In this document: in pieces, positions 38,119 through 44,225 of the stretch | Layout: the number at the start of each line of letters is the position of its first letter | How positions within the stretch are numbered: position 1 is the stretch's first letter | DNA from: a virus | Strand: one strand, 5' to 3' | IMG/VR virus record: IMGVR_UViG_3300036819_000050 | Span: 1-44,225 of that record | Length of the DNA: 44,225 bases | Program-made: the position numbers and the translations under genes | The notes under the pieces: generated by a model | The model's input: the letters and a program-made list of their open reading frames with translations, nothing else | Told to the model about the DNA's origin: nothing | Database searches by the model: none

Positions 38119-38790
38119 CTAGCTGCGGGTACGGGCGGTGCGGGCCGGGGCCGGCCGGGTGCTGCCAGGGGCGAGGCGCCCCCCGGGCGCTGGCGCAGTC
38201 CTCGCCGGGGCGGGTGCGGGCCGTGGCTGGCGTTGCCGCCTGACCCGGGTCACGACCGAACCGGGCACGTCGCGGCGGGCGTTCTGGCGTCCCCACCTGC
38301 GGCCGGCGCGGGTGGCGCTGAACTGCCGTTCCCGGCTGCCCGGCTGCCGTACGGACTGCCAGGTGCGCCCGGTGGCGCGCCAGGTCCTGCGGGACCGGAT
38401 AGCCCGGCCGACGGCGCGCTTCCCGCGTACGAGTGGTCGCGCGGCCCGGGTGAGGCGGCGCCTGGCCTTGTGCATCCGGCCGGCCAGGAAGCGCCTGCCG
38501 TTCTCCATCTCGGTGACGAGTTCCTTGACGAGCCGCCGCTGGATGACCCACACCTTGGCCCGGCCCAGCTGGGTCAGCAGCTTCTTGGCCCGCCGTGTCA
38601 GCGGCCGCCAGTGGCCGAGCCTGGCGGCAGCCGGCTCAGCGGTTCTGGCGGCGCGGCCGAACCGGCGGCGGTGGATCTCGTTGTTCAGCTCGTGCACGGT
38701 GACCTGCTGGACGGATGCGTGCTTGGTGCGCTTCAGGCGGCGCATCAGGTGCCTTGCCCGGCGGCTCAGGCGACGGTAGTCGAATGCCAT
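38119..38790 (-). CDS. Arg-rich basic protein, possible DNA-binding
   Basis: This 223-aa protein begins AFDYRRLSRRARHLMRRLKR and remains very basic throughout (LTRRAKKLLTQLGRAKVWVI, RRLVKELVTEMENGRRFLAG, ARRRLTRAARPLVRGKRAVG). The last 60 residues are Pro/Arg/Ala repeats. The core looks helical and similar to phage and plasmid proteins that bind DNA or RNA non-specifically. It starts inside the end of the coupling ATPase gene (25-nt overlap). The ATG follows an AGGAGGAACCCG site. Long open frames in this interval in other phases are GC-driven and not supported. Function unknown. Confidence 0.62.
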   Translation of the reverse strand: MAFDYRRLSRRARHLMRRLKRTKHASVQQVTVHELNNEIHRRRFGRAARTAEPAAARLGHWRPLTRRAKKLLTQLGRAKVWVIQRRLVKELVTEMENGRRFLAGRMHKARRRLTRAARPLVRGKRAVGRAIRSRRTWRATGRTWQSVRQPGSRERQFSATRAGRRWGRQNARRDVPGSVVTRVRRQRQPRPAPAPARTAPAPGGRLAPGSTRPAPARTARTRS

Positions 38791-40628
38791 GCGGGTTCCT
38801 CCTCGGTGATGGCGGGCGGGTAACTGGGGACCGCATACGCGCCGGACGGGCTGTCCAGGGCGGGCGCGGGCTCGCGGCGGCCGATCCCCGCTGGGGCGGC
38901 CGGCGGCATGGGGATCGCGTCGCGGCGCGGCGCCGCGATCGCGGCGCGCTCCGGGGCGGCGTCGCGGGCCGGGACGTTGCCGGCTGCGACGTCGGCGCGC
39001 TGGTAGCCGCGCCGGTCCCACACGTGGGTGACCTTCGCGATGACCGGCCTTGTGGTGCGGTGCAGGATCAGGACCTCGCCGGGGGCGAGCTTGCGGATCC
39101 GCTCCGGCGGGACCGTGCGTTCCTGCCGCGGGGTTTTCGTCTTGGACCCGTCGGGGTTGCGGGTGTGGTCCCAGGTGTCCCGCATGCCGCAGACGGCGGA
39201 GATCTCCTCCAGGTCGGCGGCGTCGGTGTCGCCGCCCCAGAACAGCTTGATCGTGGACAGCTTCTTGATGGTGCGGCCGTCGTGGTCACCCCAGCGGGAC
39301 AGCAGCTGGGAGATGCCCTGGACCGCGGCCATGACCGTGACGCCGTGACCGCCGGCTTCGGCCAGCCATTTGTGCAGCGGGACGGGGCAGGTGATCGCGG
39401 CCTCGTCGAGGGCCAGGGTCAGCGGCGCGGGGAGCCGTCCGCCGGGGGAGCGGGACGCGACCCGCTTGGCGGTCTCGAACAGGTGCGCGGCGAAGCTGGC
39501 GAAGTAGGGGGCGAGGGCGCCGTGGGGCCGGTCAGCGCCGATCAGGTACACGGTGCCGTGCCCGCACAGCAGGAACGTCTCCGCGTCGAAGCCGTCGCCC
39601 GGCCGGGGGCAGGCGGCTTCGGCCATCGCCGGGTCGTCCATCCACCCCAGCGCCGCGGCGGCCGACGCGATGATCCCGTTGAGCTGCTCATCGGTCCCGG
39701 CCAGCGCGGCGAGCTTGTGGGCCCAGCCGGGTGCGGCGTACTCGCTGGCCAGGATCGCCGCCGGCGCCGGGTGGGCGGGGTCGGCGATCCAGGCGCGGAC
39801 CTGCTGCATGTCCGCCCCGGCGATCGCGGCGGCGTGAAGCATCAGGCGGAGCAGCTCGGCGCCCTTGGCGTCCCACCAGGCGTCCTTGCCGGACTTGTCG
39901 CGCGGGGCGGCGTCCATCAGGTACCCGGCCCGCTGGATCGCGGTGGCGGGATCGTCGCAGCCGTCCACGGGGGACCATCGCAGGGTCGAGGGGATGTCGC
40001 CGTCGCCGTCCGGGTTCAGCACCCAGACCTCGGCGCCGCGGCGCGCGGCCGCGGTGTGGGCGTACATGTCGGTCCTGGTCGAGGTGGTCAGGACCGATCC
40101 GGGGGCGTCCGCGACCCAGCAGGCCATCAGCCCGGTCTTGCCCGAGCGCGGCCCGGCGACGAGCAGGTAGGAATCCTCGCGGCTCCCGGCGAGGTCCTGG
40201 CCGCGGGCCCGGCCGAGCGTGACCGGCACCCGGGACGGGTCGGTGCCGGGGCAGGTGACCGCGGCACGCCTGGCGACCGAGTTGGGGGACAGGTTCGCGC
40301 GGAGTTCCTTCCGCGTGGCCAGGCCCTGGTAGCGGCGGCGGGCCCGCATCGCGGCTTTCCCGCCGGAGCGGTGCCAGCCGAACGCCTCGTGCATCCGCAC
40401 GCCGGCGACTCCGGCGGCGGCGCTGAGCCCGGCGACGGCGATGTCGGGCTGGCGCAGGATCGCGGCCGCGGCCGCCGCGGCGGCGAGGCTCGCTACGTAG
40501 GGGGCGCCCTCGCGCATGGTGCGGGTCGCCTTGCGGTCGGCCGCGCGCCGGATCCGGCCGGGAGGCTTGCGGACCCGGCGCTGCGGCTCGGCCGCGGCCG
40601 GTGCCTTCGGCCTGGTGATGATGGTCAT
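38766..40628 (-). CDS. VirD4/TraG-type coupling ATPase
   Basis: This is a 620-aa protein. Two hydrophobic segments lie near residues 41-80 (APYVASLAAAAAAAAILRQP). The motor has Walker A YLLVAGPRSGKTGLM (about 155-169) and Walker B APLTLALDEAAITC (about 410). WGDHDGRTIKKLSTIKLFWG and DLEEISAVCGMRDTWDHTRN are typical of the TraM-recognition end of T4SS coupling proteins. In conjugation these dock the DNA-relaxase complex at the membrane. No relaxase or VirB-like channel gene is in the window. ATG behind GGGAGGTCGCG; its start overlaps the stop of the gene before in ATGA. With the FtsK-like pump this makes two conjugation-type motors in one operon. Confidence 0.87.
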   Translation of the reverse strand: MTIITRPKAPAAAEPQRRVRKPPGRIRRAADRKATRTMREGAPYVASLAAAAAAAAILRQPDIAVAGLSAAAGVAGVRMHEAFGWHRSGGKAAMRARRRYQGLATRKELRANLSPNSVARRAAVTCPGTDPSRVPVTLGRARGQDLAGSREDSYLLVAGPRSGKTGLMACWVADAPGSVLTTSTRTDMYAHTAAARRGAEVWVLNPDGDGDIPSTLRWSPVDGCDDPATAIQRAGYLMDAAPRDKSGKDAWWDAKGAELLRLMLHAAAIAGADMQQVRAWIADPAHPAPAAILASEYAAPGWAHKLAALAGTDEQLNGIIASAAAALGWMDDPAMAEAACPRPGDGFDAETFLLCGHGTVYLIGADRPHGALAPYFASFAAHLFETAKRVASRSPGGRLPAPLTLALDEAAITCPVPLHKWLAEAGGHGVTVMAAVQGISQLLSRWGDHDGRTIKKLSTIKLFWGGDTDAADLEEISAVCGMRDTWDHTRNPDGSKTKTPRQERTVPPERIRKLAPGEVLILHRTTRPVIAKVTHVWDRRGYQRADVAAGNVPARDAAPERAAIAAPRRDAIPMPPAAPAGIGRREPAPALDSPSGAYAVPSYPPAITEEEPAWHSTTVA

Positions 40629-40978
40629 CGCGACCTCCCTCGGGTGCGGGTCTGCCGCTCCTGCGGCGGGTGAGCAAGCCTCCGGTGGTCCCGGGCATCC
40701 TCGATGGTGTTCAGGAAGCTTCCGTACGGGCCGGCGAACCGGCGGCAGCCCGTTTCGCGACACCGCCAGAACTCGCCGCCGTCGGTGCTGGCGGTGTCCA
40801 GCGCCCGGTCAGCCTTAGCCCATGCGCCGGCTGGCAGGCGTGGCGCGCGGCCCTGCTGGACCGGGACGTTCTCCCGGATCTGGCCGGGCGTCCACCGGGC
40901 TGCCCGGTCCTCCCAGCGGCCTGGGTCGTCGTCCGGACGCGGCCAGCCGTACGCGTCCCGGTCTTCGCTGCCGCTCAT
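40625..40978 (-). CDS. Hypothetical protein with Cys pair (117 aa)
   Basis: This protein begins GSEDRDAYGWPRPDDDPGRW and contains EFWRCRETGCRRFAGPYGSF, a CX4C pair like half a zinc finger, then a basic end (DHRRLAHPPQERQTRTRGRS). The YGWP..DDPGRW..RA..W style occurs in small actinobacterial plasmid and phage proteins. ATG at 40978 follows GGGAGG, and both ends are 4-nt overlaps with neighbours, so it is coupled to the coupling ATPase gene. Confidence 0.65.
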   Translation of the reverse strand: MSGSEDRDAYGWPRPDDDPGRWEDRAARWTPGQIRENVPVQQGRAPRLPAGAWAKADRALDTASTDGGEFWRCRETGCRRFAGPYGSFLNTIEDARDHRRLAHPPQERQTRTRGRSR

Positions 40979-41193
40979 CGCGTCCTCCCGCGTTCCCGGT
41001 TCCGGGCGATGATCTGCGCCTTGCGGGCGTCGCGGGCGATCCGCTCGGCCACGTCGCGGGCCGGCCGGTTGCTCTCCCGGTCCTCGGCGCACACGACACG
41101 GTGGCCGCGCTCGATCAGGTCGCCCGGCAGGGAGCCGTAGCCCTCGTGCAGGTCGCCCTGATCCCAGCGGTCGTCCCGGGCCTGCGCGGTCAT
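40975..41193 (-). CDS. Hypothetical small charged protein (72 aa)
   Basis: This is a hydrophilic protein: QARDDRWDQGDLHEGYGSLP then LIERGHRVVCAEDRESNRPA and a basic Arg-rich end. 4-nt overlaps at both ends and a GGGAGG ribosome site define it. No family is recognised; the RVVCAEDR segment may form the core of a small fold. Confidence 0.6.
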   Translation of the reverse strand: MTAQARDDRWDQGDLHEGYGSLPGDLIERGHRVVCAEDRESNRPARDVAERIARDARKAQIIARNRERGRTR

Positions 41194-41408
41194 CGGGACC
41201 TCCCTTCGCGTGTCCGGAAGGCCCGATCGGCGGCAACCTGGTCGCTGCGGTCCTGCGCTTCCCTGGCGCGACGGATCACGGTCCGTGCCGGGCTGACCTG
41301 CTCGAACAGTTCGGCACGCAAGGCGCGCAGGCCGATCTCGACGGCACGGGTCGGCTCGCGCTTGACCTCGCACGCAAAGTCGGAGATTGAGTAGCGCGGG
41401 TCGCTCAT
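41190..41408 (-). CDS. Hypothetical small helical protein (72 aa)
   Basis: This protein begins with DPRYSISDFACEVKREPTRA and continues as a helix (VEIGLRALRAELFEQVSPAR) with a basic end. Proteins containing 'EP..AVEIGL..LRAELF' are seen in actinobacterial mobile elements near transfer genes, without known role. Start behind GGAGGAGG; coupled at both ends by 4-nt overlaps. Confidence 0.6.
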   Translation of the reverse strand: MSDPRYSISDFACEVKREPTRAVEIGLRALRAELFEQVSPARTVIRRAREAQDRSDQVAADRAFRTREGRSR

Positions 41409-41599
41409 CGTGACCTCCTCCGAGTCCGGGTCGGCTGCGGACGCTCCTGCTGAGGGCCGCGCTCGCGGAGCCGCCGGGCCGCGATCTCACGCGAATACGG
41501 GCCGGTCCATGCGCCGACCCAGCGGCGGTCCTGGGTGTCGTACACGCCGTGGGAGCCGCCGCTGACCGGGCGGACCTCGAACCGGACGCTGCCGCTCAC
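41405..41599 (-). CDS. Hypothetical small protein (64 aa)
   Basis: This small beta-rich protein (VRFEVRPVSGGSHGVYDTQD, RRWVGAWTGPYSREIAARRL) has a basic end. The 'GVYDTQ.RRWVG.WTG.Y..EI.A' pattern looks like a WxxG beta hairpin found in many actinobacterial small proteins. GTG start with GTGA overlap; coupled on both sides. Confidence 0.6.
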   Translation of the reverse strand: MSGSVRFEVRPVSGGSHGVYDTQDRRWVGAWTGPYSREIAARRLRERGPQQERPQPTRTRRRSR

Positions 41600-42024
41600 C
41601 GGGACCGCCCCGGTCGTCCAGGACGACGATCCTGCGCATACTGCCGCGCCCTGGCGGGCTCCCGCCGCTGGCGCTCAAGCGCGCGCTCGGCGGCGTTGAT
41701 GCGGGCATTGGTCGGCCGCCTCCAGGCAAGGTTCGCGTCCAGGAGTCGCCCGGTCCGCCTGCTGTCACGGTTCGGGCGGCCCGTGGAGGGGTTGATCCGG
41801 TTGCGGTAGACCGGCAGCGAGGAGCGGAGGCTGTCTGCGGCGCGGCGCGGCAGATCCCTCCGTCCTCGCTGCTGAGCACGGACGACCCGCGCGTTATGCA
41901 GTCGGCCGCGGGCTCCTTGAATGCGGTGCCCGGCCGCGCGGTACCACGCATTGCTGACGTGGACTCTGCCGCTGGCGAGGTGCACGCGCAGGTCGTGCAG
42001 GTGGTCGCGGAAGCTGTTTTTCAT
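41596..42024 (-). CDS. Arg-rich basic protein (142 aa)
   Basis: This protein is basic throughout (HLHDLRVHLASGRVHVSNAW, YRNRINPSTGRPNRDSRRTG, NARINAAERALERQRREPAR). It is similar in style to the larger Arg-rich gene at 38119-38790 and probably binds nucleic acid. Both lie in the same operon. ATG start, coupled by 4-nt overlaps to its neighbours. Function unknown. Confidence 0.6.
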   Translation of the reverse strand: MKNSFRDHLHDLRVHLASGRVHVSNAWYRAAGHRIQGARGRLHNARVVRAQQRGRRDLPRRAADSLRSSLPVYRNRINPSTGRPNRDSRRTGRLLDANLAWRRPTNARINAAERALERQRREPARARQYAQDRRPGRPGRSR

Positions 42025-42281
42025 CGGATACTCCTTGCGCGGCGCGGGACGCGGTCCTCTCGTGCATTTCTCGCGGAAGCCTCGGTGTAGGCGCGCCGGC
42101 CGGCCCGGTAGTGCCGCCAGTAGGCGGGGCCGTACACGGTGTCCGCGCGCTGGTCGCGCTGCACGCCGTCGATCGCGTCGGCAACGCCGTGGCAGATCGC
42201 CTGACTGGTCTTGCCCCGGTGCATGAGCCAGCTGTCCCGCAGGTCAACTGGCGTACCGTCGGGCGCGGTGTAGGTCGTCAT
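42021..42281 (-). CDS. Hypothetical small protein (86 aa)
   Basis: This protein starts YTAPDGTPVDLRDSWLMHRG and continues with KTSQAICHGVADAIDGVQRD and YGPAYWRHYRAGRRAYTEAS, then a basic end. The DGTPVDLRD motif resembles beta hairpins of actinobacterial element proteins. 4-nt overlaps on both sides. No function assigned. Confidence 0.6.
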   Translation of the reverse strand: MTTYTAPDGTPVDLRDSWLMHRGKTSQAICHGVADAIDGVQRDQRADTVYGPAYWRHYRAGRRAYTEASARNAREDRVPRRARSIR

Positions 42282-42736
42282 CGCGGCAGTTCCTCACGCC
42301 CGGCCGGGACGATGACGGGTGCTGGCTGCGGCTGCTGCTGGGCATACAGGAGGGTGGCGACTTCGGCGGCCAGTTCAGCGGCGAGGCCCCCGAAGTTGTT
42401 GATCACGGTCACCGGGGCCGGGGCGATAGCCCTGGGCTCGCGCGCTGGCAGGGCGTGCGGGTTCGGCTGCCACAGCACGGCCTGGGCCGGGTGGCCGCCG
42501 ACTGGGGACTGGCGGGGGCGCCGGGTCTTCACGATCACGTAGCGCACGACCGCGGCGACCGCGAGGGTGCCGGCCGCGATGAGCACGTCACCCAGCACGT
42601 TCCCGAGCACGCTGGCCGCCGACTTCGCCGTCTCGTACGCGAGGAAGCCGACGGCGACGACCGCTCCGATGGCGACCGGGGCCTTCCAGTCGCCGCCGTC
42701 GGTCTGGCCGCTGAACGTGCCGCTGAACTTGGTCAT
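42278..42736 (-). CDS. Small membrane protein (Spd-like position)
   Basis: This 152-aa protein has hydrophobic helices at about residues 18-35 (PVAIGAVVAVGFLAYETAKS) and 39-65 (VLGNVLGDVLIAAGTLAVAA). A Pro-rich middle and an Ala-rich end with TVINNFGGLAAELAAEVATL follow. Membrane protein, Pro-rich region and position suggest a spread-type (Spd-like) protein, but the family is not certain. ATG at 42736 overlaps the stop of the 30-aa gene by 4 nt. A second ATG at 42748 is in frame but breaks that overlap. Confidence 0.65.
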   Translation of the reverse strand: MTKFSGTFSGQTDGGDWKAPVAIGAVVAVGFLAYETAKSAASVLGNVLGDVLIAAGTLAVAAVVRYVIVKTRRPRQSPVGGHPAQAVLWQPNPHALPAREPRAIAPAPVTVINNFGGLAAELAAEVATLLYAQQQPQPAPVIVPAGREELPR

Positions 42737-42825
42737 GACGTGCTCCATGCGTACGAGGCGGGGCGGGAACCGTGCAGCAGGTACAGCAGGCCGGCGATCA
42801 GCGCCGCGACGACACGGGGCTTCAT
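42733..42825 (-). CDS. Tiny membrane peptide (30 aa)
   Basis: A frame of 30 codons, below usual annotation limits: MKPRVVAALIAGLLYLLHGS then a polar end. It forms one membrane-spanning helix. It has one of the best ribosome sites in the window (GGAGGTGA, 6 nt before the ATG). Its start overlaps the upstream stop by 4 nt, and its stop overlaps the downstream start by 4 nt, fitting the operon chain exactly. Function unknown. Confidence 0.7.
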   Translation of the reverse strand: MKPRVVAALIAGLLYLLHGSRPASYAWSTS

Positions 42826-43427
42826 GCCGTCACCTCCGGCAGCGCGCCGTCCAGCACGTCCCACAGCAGCGCCTCGCGGCCGTACATGGGATCGATGAAC
42901 GTGACCTGCCACGCTGAGCACAGGGCATTCACGGCCTCCCGAGAGCACACGCCGTGACCGATGTGCCGGTCGCGGATGTGGCGGCGGGGGATCCGGACGC
43001 CGAACCCAGTGAAGTGCCGGCCGGCGACCTTGGTTACCGTGATGTCACGGTCGTAGTGGTACCGTCGGCGGGGCACCTCGTCCGGGCGGCACGTGACGAT
43101 GAGCAGGTCCGCAGCCTCGGCGGCGTCATACAGCTGGCCGCCCAGTTCCGGGGGGACGTACCCCTGGACGCCGGCGCGCTGCTCGATCAGGCCGAGCCTG
43201 CGGCTTTCCTCGGTGCAGCCGGGCTGGCTGGTGTCGGTGACGAACCCGGCGCGGTTCAGCCTCGCCAGGACCGGCACCAGCGGGATGGTCTCCTCGTCCG
43301 GTCCGCCGTAGTAGCCGGGGGTGGAGGCGATGCGGCCTTCCAGCCACTGCGCGGTGAGCTCTCCGAGGCCGGAAAGGGTGCGGGCAGTGGCCCACGTCTC
43401 GCGGTCGGTGCAGTTCACGGTGGTCAT
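42822..43427 (-). CDS. DUF6919-like protein
   Basis: This 201-aa protein begins TVNCTDRETWATARTLSGLG, then ELTAQWLEGRIASTPGY and ETIPLVPVLARLNRAGFVTD, the layout of DUF6919 proteins found in actinobacterial conjugative elements and phages. The rest includes strand-helix segments (ADLLIVTCRPDEVPRRRYHY) and an end with WQVTFIDPMYGREALLWDVL. Function unknown; not obviously enzymatic. ATG at 43427 overlaps the stop of the membrane protein gene (43424), and longer in-frame starts would lie inside it. Confidence 0.72.
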   Translation of the reverse strand: MTTVNCTDRETWATARTLSGLGELTAQWLEGRIASTPGYYGGPDEETIPLVPVLARLNRAGFVTDTSQPGCTEESRRLGLIEQRAGVQGYVPPELGGQLYDAAEAADLLIVTCRPDEVPRRRYHYDRDITVTKVAGRHFTGFGVRIPRRHIRDRHIGHGVCSREAVNALCSAWQVTFIDPMYGREALLWDVLDGALPEVTA

Positions 43428-43819
43428 GCCCCCTCCCCCTCGGGCTTCGGCTTCGAGCTCAGCGCCTGCAGCACCCTCGGAGGCGGCGAGTAGCCGACCT
43501 CGGTTATGTACGTCAGGTCTTCGGGCCTGGGCCTCGCGACGGGGCGCCCCGTCGGCGCCAGGCGCAGCTGTGCTATTTCCAGCACGGCCAGGGCGCACAG
43601 GAACGCGACGAAGGCGACGCGCCAGTCGCCCGGCCACGACGTAAACGGCTGCGGGCGGAACGAGCGGAGCCGGAACAGCGGCCACACCCATTCCGTGATC
43701 GCGAGGGACGCCGGCGCCGCGGCCAGTTCGGCCAGGACGCGCAGGCCGTACTCCAGCGGGCCGCAGCGGCGGATCCTGAACACGCGGCGGGGATCGGGGA
43801 ACCGGGGGATGCCGCTCAT
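43424..43819 (-). CDS. Membrane protein (131 aa)
   Basis: This protein begins SGIPRFPDPRRVFRIRRCGP, has hydrophobic helices near residues 28-45 (LRVLAELAAAPASLAITEWV) and 66-82 (WRVAFVAFLCALAVLEIAQL), and ends in a cytoplasmic Pro/Lys tail (PPPRVLQALSSKPKPEGEGA). It heads the chain of overlapping genes, after a long perfect hairpin (43843-43875). ATG at 43819. Membrane location suggests a part of a transfer or regulatory complex. No family is recognised. Confidence 0.65.
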   Translation of the reverse strand: MSGIPRFPDPRRVFRIRRCGPLEYGLRVLAELAAAPASLAITEWVWPLFRLRSFRPQPFTSWPGDWRVAFVAFLCALAVLEIAQLRLAPTGRPVARPRPEDLTYITEVGYSPPPRVLQALSSKPKPEGEGA

Positions 43820-43842
43820 GCCGCACCGGCCAGTGTGTCGTG

Positions 43843-43875
43843 CGGGAGCGGCATCAGGGAAGGATGCCGCTCCCG
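43843..43875 (-). terminator. Long perfect hairpin ahead of the membrane-protein operon
   Basis: Arms of 13 bp (43843-43855 and 43863-43875) pair without mismatch around a 7-nt loop. It lies between the stop of the 68-aa gene and the first gene of the overlapping chain. It has no U-tract on either strand; actinobacterial terminators often lack one. It may end transcription from the right or stabilise the operon message. Confidence 0.7.
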
Positions 43876-43884
43876 GGTCTGTGG

Positions 43885-44091
43885 TCACGGCCGGGACGCC
43901 TGCAGGTCCTGCGCCGAGCTCATCGCGGCGGTCAGCTCGAGCGCCGCTGCGGCGGGCAGGTCCAGCCAGCCGATCCGGTCCGCCGGAAAGCCTGCGGACA
44001 GCAGGACCGCGGCTACCTCGGGGATGAACGGGTCGTCGTCCGGTGCGCCCTTGACCAGCGTCAGGGCGGGGCGTGCTAGCGTGTCGGCCAT
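43885..44091 (-). CDS. Hypothetical small protein (68 aa)
   Basis: This protein begins ADTLARPALTLVKGAPDDDP and contains FIPEVAAVLLSAGFPADRIG and ALELTAAMSSAQDLQASRP. A soluble, Ala/Leu-rich alpha protein. AGAAAGG lies about 8 nt before the ATG at 44091; an earlier in-frame GTG is possible. It lies between two hairpins, so it may be a single-gene transcript unit. Function unknown. Confidence 0.6.
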   Translation of the reverse strand: MADTLARPALTLVKGAPDDDPFIPEVAAVLLSAGFPADRIGWLDLPAAAALELTAAMSSAQDLQASRP

Positions 44092-44136
44092 CGGTGAGCC
44101 TTTCTTCGTGTCCACGGGGCTTGGTTGCCGTCACGG

Positions 44137-44162
44137 CGAGTCGGTGTTCAAGCACCGGCTCG
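44137..44162 (-). terminator. Hairpin after the right-edge gene
   Basis: CGAG-T-CGGTG and CACCG-G-CTCG pair with one mismatch around a 6-nt loop, 15 nt after the stop of the partial gene at 44178. There is no U-tract on the minus strand; CTTTCGTTT follows on the plus strand. Probably a terminator. Confidence 0.5.
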
Positions 44163-44177
44163 CTTTCGTTTGCGGGG

Positions 44178-44225
44178 TTACTCGTGCTTGGCGCAGTAGA
44201 CGTCGCCAGCCGGGACGCTGGTGCC
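44178..44225 (-). CDS. C-terminal end of a gene entering from the right (partial)
   Basis: The last 15 codons read GTSVPAGDVYCAKHE and end at TAA (44178-44180), followed by a hairpin. The window cuts the rest. The DVYCAKHE end resembles short zinc-binding tails, but nothing more can be said. Confidence 0.4.
   Translation of the reverse strand, partial: GTSVPAGDVYCAKHE

Noticed and set aside
38715-40673. Plus-strand frame of over 600 codons opposite the coupling ATPase
   Set aside because: The minus-strand product has clear Walker motifs; the plus frame has Gly/Arg/Asp-rich shadow composition and no domain.
1-44225. tRNA genes, integrase, attachment site, lysis genes
   Set aside because: I looked for cloverleaf-like segments, recombinase motifs and holin/endolysin-like proteins and saw none in this window. 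The tape measure transglycosylase is not a lysis enzyme.

Overview
The window is a densely packed, very GC-rich segment with actinobacterial features: GTG and TTG starts, GGAGG-type ribosome sites, few intergenic gaps. It reads as the genome, or a prophage, of a long-tailed double-stranded DNA phage of a Streptomyces-like host. Nearly all genes lie on the minus strand, so transcription order runs from high to low coordinates. No integrase, replication protein, lysis gene, tRNA or CRISPR array is visible, so the element continues beyond both ends.

Right part (about 44.2-29.0 kb), in transcription order: small genes, then a tightly coupled operon with ten successive 4-nt start/stop overlaps. 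The operon ends in a VirD4/TraG-type coupling ATPase (38766-40628). Next come an Arg-rich protein, a small membrane protein, two HNH-type nuclease genes, an FtsK/TraB-like DNA pump (34581-36497), a DUF2637/SpdB-like membrane protein, four small hypothetical genes, a zinc-binding protein interrupted near its 3' end by a GIY-YIG nuclease gene, a small membrane protein and a zinc-ribbon protein. The two motor ATPases, the DUF2637 protein and a DUF6919-like protein are typical of actinobacterial conjugative elements rather than of phages.

A clear promoter (28944-28972) followed by a leader hairpin separates this from the left part. There, in phage order, lie: a MerR-like DNA-binding protein, small genes, terminase small and large subunits, portal, Mu F-like head morphogenesis protein, a ParB-like/2H phosphoesterase fusion, a histone-H1-like protein, capsid protease with nested scaffold, decoration protein, major capsid protein, head-tail connectors, tail terminator, major tail protein, tail chaperones G and GT (probable -1 frameshift), a 1307-aa tape measure with a transglycosylase domain, distal tail and baseplate-like proteins, an HxH-tipped protein, and fibre proteins including a 977-aa repeat protein.

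Four plus-strand genes sit at three places inside the structural operon (11967-12410, 14940-15574, 19884-20279). Each group has its own start signal and ends within a few bases of the opposing gene, as expected of phage morons. The most notable points are the joining of conjugation-type motors to a phage packaging and structural module, the displaced gene end next to the GIY-YIG gene, the ParB/2H fusion as a possible counter-defence protein, the nested scaffold start, and the repeated hairpins ahead of highly expressed structural genes.
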